A stretch of 7,199 nucleotides of DNA. It comes from Alphaproteobacteria bacterium (GTDB lineage: Bacteria; Pseudomonadota; Alphaproteobacteria; Rickettsiales; JAIXRX01). The stretch lies in the NCBI GenBank assembly GCA_027485005.1, contig JAIXRX010000028.1, positions 1 through 7,199 of the forward strand. The letters are read 5' to 3'. Position 1 is the first letter of the stretch, and each line of letters begins with the position of its first letter. Positions 1 through 5,292 of this stretch are shown in pieces. The position numbers were made by a program, and so were the translations under genes. The notes beneath the pieces are model-generated. The model did no database searches. It saw only the letters and a list, made by a program, of their open reading frames with translations, and had not been told where the DNA came from.

Positions 1-10
1 CACAAAAAGA

Positions 11-39
11 TTGAGGCGGCGTAATAAAATGCGTATAAT
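11..39 (+). promoter_or_regulatory. Sigma70-type promoter of the 293-residue protein gene
   Basis: The -35 hexamer TTGAGG (11-16) and the perfect -10 hexamer TATAAT (34-39) are separated by the ideal 17 bases. Transcription should start near base 46, leaving a leader of about 27 bases before the ATG at 73. The promoter sits immediately upstream of the gene, so the gene is probably expressed on its own, by the housekeeping sigma factor, rather than from an operon further left. Confidence 0.72.
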
Positions 40-72
40 CAAATTTCAATCGTTCACCAAGTAGGGGAACTT

Positions 73-954
73 ATGCGACTTCCAGGTACGGAGGAAGTGT
101 CGTCTCGCACCGACGCTCCTTTATTGCGCGATATTACCCAAGGCTTGCGGCCGATTGAGCTTCCGCAGCAGGGCAATCTTTTACCCAAACCTATCCCTGC
201 TGAAGATACCGTGGGGGACGTGGTATCGGTCTCCAACCAAGCGGTGGTGGCCAAGCAATTTCAAGATATTCTCGACCAAATAGAAAAAGCCAATGACGGC
301 GGCAATCTGGCTGGTGCGTTGCTGGCACTCAAAGATTTTGTGCAAAGCCAATCCGACCCAAATATGATGGGCGGCGTATTGCAGCAAGCCGCGAAAATGG
401 CGGACAGCCTGATGGCGCAGATGGAGAAAAACCCGAATCAGAAATTTATGTCACTCGACGTGGCGGCGGATTTTTCCAAGCAACGTGTGAATACGGACGT
501 GATGGTCTATGAAACGGTGACGTTTAATTTTCAAATGCGCGCGGTAACGGATGATGGCGTGATATCAGTGAATATGAGCATGCAGCAATCAAGCCAGCGC
601 AGCGAAAGTTTCATGCAGTTTTTGAGCAAAGAAACCGCCATGATTAGCTTTAATGGCAATGTGAGTGGGCTGGCAGCTAACCCGTTGATGCAGGAATTTG
701 GACAACTTGCCAATGTGTTGCTAAATCAAATTCAGCCCGTACTCACGGGGATTTCTGGCGGCACTATGTCATTCGAAGAATTGATGCGCGTGATGGAATC
801 AAGTGGCAGTAGCCAAGATAAAATGAAGCTGATGATGCTAGAAAAGCTGGTGACCGACCCGCAGCAGGAAAAGAAATCCCTGTTTGAAAAACGTCATCAG
901 AGCTTGCTTGAATTATTGAATCCCGTGGAATCTTCGCAAAGCACAAGTGCTTAG
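73..954 (+). CDS. Cytoplasmic protein of unknown function, 293 residues
   Basis: I do not recognise this protein. The ATG at 73 is preceded by an AGGGGA ribosome site (63-68) and a strong promoter, which fixes the start. There is no signal peptide or membrane segment, so it is probably cytoplasmic. Residues 1-55 are Pro- and Gly-containing and probably loose. Residues about 56-120 look helical and rich in Met, Gln and Ala. Residues 142-172 alternate hydrophobic and polar residues, as in a beta hairpin (VTFNFQMR, then DDG, then VISVNMSM). Residues 200-288 are again helical, with a charged Lys/Glu-rich end. The pattern of a beta hairpin turning at DG, followed by an F-x-G-x-V strand and a long helix, loosely recalls DUF5610-like proteins, but that is a guess from memory. 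It is transcribed towards the curlin genes, has its own promoter, lacks curlin repeats, and so need not share their job. Confidence 0.85.
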   Translation: MRLPGTEEVSSRTDAPLLRDITQGLRPIELPQQGNLLPKPIPAEDTVGDVVSVSNQAVVAKQFQDILDQIEKANDGGNLAGALLALKDFVQSQSDPNMMGGVLQQAAKMADSLMAQMEKNPNQKFMSLDVAADFSKQRVNTDVMVYETVTFNFQMRAVTDDGVISVNMSMQQSSQRSESFMQFLSKETAMISFNGNVSGLAANPLMQEFGQLANVLLNQIQPVLTGISGGTMSFEELMRVMESSGSSQDKMKLMMLEKLVTDPQQEKKSLFEKRHQSLLELLNPVESSQSTSA

Positions 955-975
955 GATTATTGCGGCTTGTCGGCC

Positions 976-1308
976 TTACTGCTGATTGATGATGATGCTG
1001 TTGCCAGAACCCTCGGTTTTGACCGAGATGGTGCCATTTTCACCCGATTGTTGGATGTCTACTTTATTATCCGTGCCGCCCGTTTGTTCCACACTGGTGT
1101 GGTTGTATTTTCCACTTTGCTTGAGATCAACAGTGCCACTTTTGGGTTCTTGAACAATATGAGAGGTATTGCCTTCGCCAGAGCGGAGGATGTGCAGGGT
1201 TTCAGTTTTGATTTCTTCGGTTTTATCCGAAGCGGTTTCTGCCCACGCTGCGCCACCGCCAGAAAGTTGAGCGAAGAGGGCAGCAGCGAGAGCAAAAAGT
1301 TTTTTCAT
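976..1308 (-). CDS. Small secreted curlin-repeat protein, possible nucleator (CsgB-like role)
   Basis: This is a 110-residue protein with a clear signal peptide (residues 1-23, MKKL start, hydrophobic core, cleavage after AWA). Residues 24-37 are an acidic linker. Three curlin double units follow at 38-59, 60-82 and 83-104, with a terminal half unit (IIINQQ) at 105-110. The first unit has Arg42 where the core Gln is expected. The repeats carry several Lys, Glu, Arg and His residues, whereas the large neighbours are dominated by Asn, Gln, Ser and Gly. In E. coli the minor curlin CsgB nucleates CsgA and is more charged, so a nucleator, cap or minor subunit role is inferred. The start lies 13 bases after the stop of the 792-residue gene, so the two are probably co-transcribed. 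No well-spaced ribosome site is visible (only AGG one base before the ATG), which suggests translational coupling. An in-frame ATG at 1317 and a TTG at 1344 are alternatives. The ATG at 1308 gives the most ordinary signal peptide. Confidence 0.75.
   Translation of the reverse strand: MKKLFALAAALFAQLSGGGAAWAETASDKTEEIKTETLHILRSGEGNTSHIVQEPKSGTVDLKQSGKYNHTSVEQTGGTDNKVDIQQSGENGTISVKTEGSGNSIIINQQ
979..1197 (-). repeat. Three and a half degenerate curlin repeats in the 110-residue protein
   Basis: Residues 38-110 divide into units of 22, 23 and 22 residues plus a final 6. Each unit begins with a strand of the form x-x-[I/L]-x-Q-x-G (Arg replaces Gln in the first) and continues with a second strand around I/V. 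The last half unit ends in the same phase as those of the 436- and 792-residue proteins, although it is one residue shorter. Confidence 0.65.
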
Positions 1309-1321
1309 ACCTATCATTATA

Positions 1322-3700
1322 CTAGTTATTTTGGGTAATAGCAATTACCTGACCGCTATTATTACCTGTTAGGTTATAATTCAGGCCATTACCTGTCTGA
1401 TTAATCTTCAGGTTGTTGTTGTTACCCACCCAGTTGATGTTACCTGTATTGTTGTTACCTTGCTGGATGATGGATAGATTGTTATTCGCTCCTTCAATGC
1501 GTTGGTTAGCGGTATTGAAATCACCATTTTGAGAGATATACATCACGTTGTCGCTGCCATAAAAATCTTGACGCGCTGTGTTATTATTCCCTTTTTGAAC
1601 AATGTTTGCCTGATTATTAGTGGTGGTTCCAACATAAATTGCGGCGGTGTTGTTATCCCCTTCTTGAGAAACACCACCAGCACCATCAAAGATGCCACTA
1701 ATATTGGATGCCGCGCGCCCAGTAATATCAGACTTATTACCGTTGCCTTTTTGACGTACAAGTAGTTTGGCAGAGCTGATATTGAAGTTATTAACTGCCG
1801 AAGTATTTTTGTTTCCAATTTGTTCAACTGTGATGTAGTTTTTAGGAGCTATGCGAAGGCTATTCGTGGAGGAATTTTCGTTGCCGTTCTGAATAGTGAT
1901 CATGGATGACTCTTTGCTGATGTCATTATAAAGATCAGTACCATGGCTCGCATAATTGTTGTTACCATTCTGGCTGATAATGCTTGTAAGTACGGAGCTG
2001 GCGCCAGTGAATTGAGCGGTATTGCTAATACCATTTTGGGCAATGCTGGCATTTGTATCAGCAGATACATTGCTCACGTTAAGACCAATGGTATTCTTTT
2101 CGCCCGTTTGGTAATTAACAAGTGTTCCTGCTGTGGTGGTTGAACCATAACCAATATGGCCAAGTGAATTTTCATTGCCGCTTTGACCGATAATCAGTTT
2201 ATTATTTTTGTTATTCATGCCAATGGCAACTTTGTTTGCGTTCCCATATTGCTGAATCTTAGCGTCATTTCCAGCACTGGTCGTGGTATTGCTATCAATG
2301 TTGCTGAACTGATTCACAACGGCTTCGTTTCCGCTGCCAGAACCTTGCAATACGCTGGCATTATTGAAATTCTTGGTTTGGTAAATATTGGAGGTATTTC
2401 CAGCAGAGCTTTGCTGAATGCCCGCGTGATTATAATCCCCTTTTTGGGTAAGATAAGCGGTATTTCCTGCAGCAAATTGGTTGATATAAACTTTCGGCGC
2501 AGCCGATGGATTTACTGCATCATATCCATTAAAGCCACCTTCTTGAAGAATGCTCGCGGTGCTGCCACCTGCTAGAGCGCCTTGGAAGATACTTGCTTTG
2601 TTTTTGTAGCTTTTGGTCGTGGGTTGGCCATTAGTATCGCGTGCTAAACTTTGATAAATAGCTGCAGTGGAGCCATTTGATTGTTGTTGAATTTCTGCCT
2701 GCAGCCCCGCGCCATCTTGAGAAACAGTTGCCGTGTTATTTTTTGCTACGCCGTTTTGTTCAACGATGGCGCTATTTGGCTGGCTAGCGTCGAGAACGAT
2801 AGGGCCTGTAATAGAACCCGTAAGAATACCAACAACGCCACCATTTTGCACAATATTAGTTTTATTGCCGGTCGTATTAGAGTCTTGATAGGCGGTCGCG
2901 GAGTTGTTAGCGCCGCTTTGAGTGATGCTTACATCGGGTGTAGTTGAGTTAACGTCGCGAGCCGATACGCTGTATTGTTTGATAACCGCAGTGTGGTTGT
3001 TGCCGGTTTGCGTAACGGCAGCCATATTTTTAGCATTACTCTGCACAAAATCAGCTTTATTGCCGTTGCCGACTTGATTGAGAAGTGCAACGCCATAAGA
3101 GCCAGTTTGGTAGAATGTGCCCACATTGCTATTACCCACTTGCGTGGTGCGGTTTAGCAGCGATGTACCATATTGTTGACCAAATACTTTGTTACCTACG
3201 CCATTTTGGGAAACTTCAGCGCTGGTATTGGAGGTTGCGCCTTGAATAAGGGTCGCTTCATTATTATCATTCGTTTGTACTACCGATACAAGGTTATCGC
3301 GATTCGCGTTATTAGCTTGATCAATAATACCTTTATTGCCGACACCTGCCTGAGAGATCAGAGCAACTTGTTTATTGCCAGCTTGTTTAATGCTGCCAAT
3401 GCTATTCGCGCCTGCGGCAGATCCATTGCCAGATTGGTAAATGCGGCCATAGAGATTATTATTTGTGCTTTCCCCCGTCAAAGGATCTGTGTAAACACGG
3501 CCAGCATCAATACCAGAGCTTACTTGATCTTGATAAATGAGGAGATTCTGGTTGGTTCCTGTTTGATTATAACGCGCCACCGCACCCACACCATATTGAG
3601 TAATAATAGGGAGGTTATTGGCAGATTGCGCAAAAACGTTGCCAGCAGAAAGAGCAGCAATGATGGCGGTTGTGAGCGTCAGTTGACGGGTAGAGAGCAT
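1322..3700 (-). CDS. Giant curlin-repeat amyloid-type secreted protein, 792 residues
   Basis: This is a surface or fibre protein of the curlin-repeat family (CsgA/CsgB-type), predicted to leave the cell by Sec and a CsgG-like pore. Residues 1-24 form a signal peptide (cleavage after VFA, mature protein starts QSA). Nearly all the rest is strand-turn units of the form I-x-Q-x-G-x-x-N, roughly 50 by eye, against ten strands in E. coli CsgA. Residues 25-479 use units that almost all carry the core Gln. From about 480 only alternate strands do, giving double units that become exactly 22 residues long at 698-785 and end in a half unit, IAITQNN. Longer inserts break the repeat, for example near 286-309, 350-368 and 389-403. 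The N-terminal end matches the 524-residue neighbour and the C-terminal end the 436-residue one. No Cys is present. A GAGGAA ribosome site (3707-3712) lies six bases before the ATG. The gene has its own promoter and a terminator shields it from the upstream unit. The family call is firm; fibre formation is inferred. Confidence 0.92.
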   Translation of the reverse strand: MLSTRQLTLTTAIIAALSAGNVFAQSANNLPIITQYGVGAVARYNQTGTNQNLLIYQDQVSSGIDAGRVYTDPLTGESTNNNLYGRIYQSGNGSAAGANSIGSIKQAGNKQVALISQAGVGNKGIIDQANNANRDNLVSVVQTNDNNEATLIQGATSNTSAEVSQNGVGNKVFGQQYGTSLLNRTTQVGNSNVGTFYQTGSYGVALLNQVGNGNKADFVQSNAKNMAAVTQTGNNHTAVIKQYSVSARDVNSTTPDVSITQSGANNSATAYQDSNTTGNKTNIVQNGGVVGILTGSITGPIVLDASQPNSAIVEQNGVAKNNTATVSQDGAGLQAEIQQQSNGSTAAIYQSLARDTNGQPTTKSYKNKASIFQGALAGGSTASILQEGGFNGYDAVNPSAAPKVYINQFAAGNTAYLTQKGDYNHAGIQQSSAGNTSNIYQTKNFNNASVLQGSGSGNEAVVNQFSNIDSNTTTSAGNDAKIQQYGNANKVAIGMNNKNNKLIIGQSGNENSLGHIGYGSTTTAGTLVNYQTGEKNTIGLNVSNVSADTNASIAQNGISNTAQFTGASSVLTSIISQNGNNNYASHGTDLYNDISKESSMITIQNGNENSSTNSLRIAPKNYITVEQIGNKNTSAVNNFNISSAKLLVRQKGNGNKSDITGRAASNISGIFDGAGGVSQEGDNNTAAIYVGTTTNNQANIVQKGNNNTARQDFYGSDNVMYISQNGDFNTANQRIEGANNNLSIIQQGNNNTGNINWVGNNNNLKINQTGNGLNYNLTGNNSGQVIAITQNN
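1325..1609 (-). repeat. Four exact-length 22-residue curlin repeats plus a terminal half repeat (792-residue protein)
   Basis: Residues 698-785 form four contiguous 22-residue units, beginning ANIVQKG, MYISQNG, LSIIQQG and LKINQTG, each followed by a second strand without the core Gln. A half unit, IAITQNN (786-792), closes the protein. This is the same register and the same ending as in the 436-residue protein. Confidence 0.85.
3317..3628 (-). repeat. N-terminal module of the 792-residue protein shared with the 524-residue protein
   Basis: Residues 25-128 align with residues 24-129 of the 524-residue protein. From residue 35 to 93 the alignment needs no gap and I count about 23 identities. 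These include QYG (35-37), YQDQxSSGxD (56-65), NLYxRI (82-87) and Gln89. GNKQ near residue 108 also matches after a one-residue shift. At DNA level the 15-base string CTTGATCTTGATAAA, encoding part of the YQDQ block, occurs in both genes. Confidence 0.8.
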
Positions 3701-3744
3701 GATGCATTCCTCAAAAGATTAATAATTTATAAATTTAATGACGC

Positions 3745-3775
3745 ATTATATAGATGTAGTGCGCTGTAGAGGCAA
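3745..3775 (-). promoter_or_regulatory. Promoter of the 792/110 transcription unit
   Basis: Read leftward, TTGCCT (3775-3770) is followed after 17 bases by TATATA (3752-3747), which overlaps a perfect TATAAT (3750-3745). The leader would be about 40 bases. The -35 is embedded in TTGCTTGCCT, and the 524-residue gene has TTGCTTGCAT at the matching place with the same 17-base spacing. This agreement between two independent upstream regions supports the call. The promoter lies between the terminator at 3825-3858 and the start codon at 3700. Confidence 0.6.
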
Positions 3776-3792
3776 GCAATACTATTAACAAA
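3772..3792. promoter_or_regulatory. Upstream element shared with the other curlin promoter (GCAAGCAA plus TTAACA)
   Basis: On the + strand GCAAGCAA (3772-3779) is followed five bases later by TTAACAAA (3785-3792). Upstream of the 524-residue gene GCAAGCAA (6951-6958) is followed by GTTAAC (6961-6966) and TTAACAAG (6973-6980). The element overlaps and extends upstream of the presumed -35, the usual place for an activator site. The binding protein cannot be named from this window. Confidence 0.4.
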
Positions 3793-3824
3793 TTTTAAAT
3801 TACTGTGTGATTCTTTATATCAGC

Positions 3825-3858
3825 AAAAAGCAGATGCTAATTAAAGCATCTGCTTTTT
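3825..3858 (-). terminator. Intrinsic terminator after the 436-residue gene
   Basis: A perfect 14-base-pair inverted repeat, AAAAAGCAGATGCT (3825-3838) and AGCATCTGCTTTTT (3845-3858), encloses a 6-base loop. It starts 22 bases after the stop codon of the leftward 436-residue gene, and the stem ends in five T's in the direction of transcription. Because the A and T tracts are symmetric it could work in both directions. It separates the upstream 524/436 unit from the 792/110 unit. Confidence 0.85.
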
Positions 3859-3880
3859 AATATGAGTCGTTAAACTAAAT

Positions 3881-5191
3881 TTAGTTTGATTGAGTGATTG
3901 CCATCTGACGGCCATCACCTTGACCAATAATGCTATAGCTGAGGTTACTACCGGTTTGGCTAATGCTCAGATTGCTATTATTACCTTGCCAATCAATCGT
4001 ACCATTATTTCCACTACCAACTTGGCTAATGCTAAGGGCATTGCTATTACCAGTGATGCTTTGGCTTGCGTAGTTGCCGCTGCCTTGCTGATAAATTGCT
4101 AAATGATTGCCGCTGCCATTAATCGTTTGATAGGCTTGGTTGTTATTGCCAAGCTGAGAAATAATGGCGGTGTTGCCAGCGCCATTCACTAGCACACCTG
4201 CAATATTGCCATTGCCGTTTTGAGCGATATCTACATTGTTTGAGGCGCCGTTAATGGTTGCGTTAGCTGTGTTATCATCGCCAGTTTGAGCGATTTTAGC
4301 AGTGCCATAATCATTGCCATTATTATTTAGGCCAGATTTATTGCGGTTACCATATTGTTCAACAAAGCTGTTGGCGCGATCTCCAGATGCTTCGATGCTG
4401 GATAGGTTGCCATTGCCTTGCTGTGTTACCATGTTCAGAACATCAGTATGCTTACTGGAAGATCTGGAGCGAACCGTTTGGTAGGATGTATTGTTATTGC
4501 CAATTTGTTGTAGTCGAACCTGATTATATGGATTTTCAACATATTGAGAGCCATGATTATAGTCTCCACTTTGATTAATGATGCTATGTGCCCAGCTGCC
4601 ATCTAAAGATGTTGATTCTGCATTATTATGATTTCCCACTTGAGTGATATTCACAAAGTGTGTCTCGTTATTCGGATGAGAACGAGTATTAATGCTTGCG
4701 TTATTTTTATTACCCTCTTGATAAATGGTACCTAACGTTCCTTTTGCAACTTGTGTAATGCGGGCGATATTATCATTTCCATATTGGGAAACGATCGCCA
4801 TTCCACCTTGGCGGCCTGTATCTTCACCTGAACTGATGGTCGTTTCGTTGCGATCACCTACTTGTGTAATACCTGCGCGCTGTGCGTTTCCTTCACCTTT
4901 TCCTTCACCAGAATACTGGGTAACATGTGCAATATTTTTGTCGCCATCTTGATAGATCGTTGTAGCAAGCGAGCGATTCCAGAATGGAACGGGCTCAGTT
5001 TGACGGCTTTTTTGGAAAGTGGTTGCTAAGTTGTTTTCCCCATACTGACTAACGTCACTGAAAGACGTATTGCCCACTTGCTGGATGCTCAGGCAGTTAC
5101 CGCTGCGCGAATCGCATGCTGAAGCGGCAAAAGCATTTTGCATAAAAATCTGCGTTGATACCAGGAGAAGTGGTAAAATCAGTTTTTTCAT
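3881..5191 (-). CDS. Curlin-repeat amyloid-type secreted protein, 436 residues
   Basis: This curlin-family secreted protein is predicted to be a fibre subunit. Residues 1-22 are a signal peptide (MKKL start, cleavage after AFA). The mature N-terminus carries Cys26 and Cys33 (C-x6-C), the only cysteines I find in the four curlin proteins. Residues 34-160 hold irregular strands that mostly carry the core Gln, interrupted by charged loops such as SRQTEPVPFWNR (62-73) and GEGKGEGNAQR (95-105). From about 170 the strands alternate with and without Gln. Residues 298-429 are six perfect-length 22-residue repeats, followed by a half repeat, MAITQSN. The last 51 residues share 27 identities without gaps with the end of the 792-residue protein, including a Trp at 401. 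An AGGGA ribosome site (5201-5205) lies nine bases before the ATG. No promoter is evident in the 101-base gap upstream, so it is probably co-transcribed with the 524-residue gene. A strong terminator follows. Confidence 0.92.
   Translation of the reverse strand: MKKLILPLLLVSTQIFMQNAFAASACDSRSGNCLSIQQVGNTSFSDVSQYGENNLATTFQKSRQTEPVPFWNRSLATTIYQDGDKNIAHVTQYSGEGKGEGNAQRAGITQVGDRNETTISSGEDTGRQGGMAIVSQYGNDNIARITQVAKGTLGTIYQEGNKNNASINTRSHPNNETHFVNITQVGNHNNAESTSLDGSWAHSIINQSGDYNHGSQYVENPYNQVRLQQIGNNNTSYQTVRSRSSSKHTDVLNMVTQQGNGNLSSIEASGDRANSFVEQYGNRNKSGLNNNGNDYGTAKIAQTGDDNTANATINGASNNVDIAQNGNGNIAGVLVNGAGNTAIISQLGNNNQAYQTINGSGNHLAIYQQGSGNYASQSITGNSNALSISQVGSGNNGTIDWQGNNSNLSISQTGSNLSYSIIGQGDGRQMAITQSN
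3884..4300 (-). repeat. Six exact-length 22-residue curlin repeats plus a half repeat (436-residue protein)
   Basis: Residues 298-319, 320-341, 342-363, 364-385, 386-407 and 408-429 are contiguous 22-residue units with no length variation. Each opens with x-x-I-x-Q-x-G and continues with a second strand that usually lacks the Gln, such as NATING, GVLVNG or QTINGS. The half unit MAITQSN (430-436) ends the protein. This is the most regular, most CsgA-like part of the locus. Confidence 0.9.
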
Positions 5192-5252
5192 TTTTTCGAT
5201 TCCCTGTGAAGTCTATGTATGAGTTATTTATCTAATCTGATTCATTGTCTGC

Positions 5253-5282
5253 CTAGAGGGGTAGCGGTTGCCACCCCTCTAG
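5253..5282 (-). other. GC-rich hairpin between the 524- and 436-residue genes
   Basis: CTAGAGGGGT (5253-5262) and ACCCCTCTAG (5273-5282) form a perfect 10-base-pair stem with a 10-base loop. It begins 10 bases after the stop codon of the 524-residue gene. No T tract follows in the direction of transcription, so it does not look like a complete intrinsic terminator. An mRNA 3'-end stabiliser or partial attenuator setting the ratio of the two proteins is more likely, but this is inference. Confidence 0.6.
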
Positions 5283-5292
5283 AGCAAAACGT

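Noticed and set aside
939..952. Inverted repeat AAGCAC/GTGCTT at the end of the 293-residue gene as a terminator
   Set aside because: The full stem leaves a two-base loop, the usable stem is only five base pairs, and no T tract follows on either strand.
967..1338. Rightward open frame opposite the 110-residue gene, and similar frames opposite the larger curlin genes (for example 3173-3769)
   Set aside because: They are mirror images of repeat-encoding sequence. The leftward frames have signal peptides, ribosome sites and the curlin pattern; the rightward ones have none of these.
1309..1344. Longer form of the 110-residue protein starting at TTG (1344) or ATG (1317)
   Set aside because: Neither has a visible ribosome site, and the TTG form adds 12 residues before an otherwise ordinary MKKL signal peptide. 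The start at 1308 is preferred, but 1317 cannot be excluded.
3884..4300. Regularly spaced repeats that might suggest a CRISPR array
   Set aside because: The period is 66 bases, exactly 22 codons, the repeats are conserved at protein rather than DNA level, and they lie inside an open frame with curlin residues.
5114..5191. Cys26 of the 436-residue protein as a lipoprotein anchor
   Set aside because: The residues before it are A-S-A, without the Leu/Val/Ile normally at -3 of a lipobox, and a good signal peptidase I site (AFA) precedes it.
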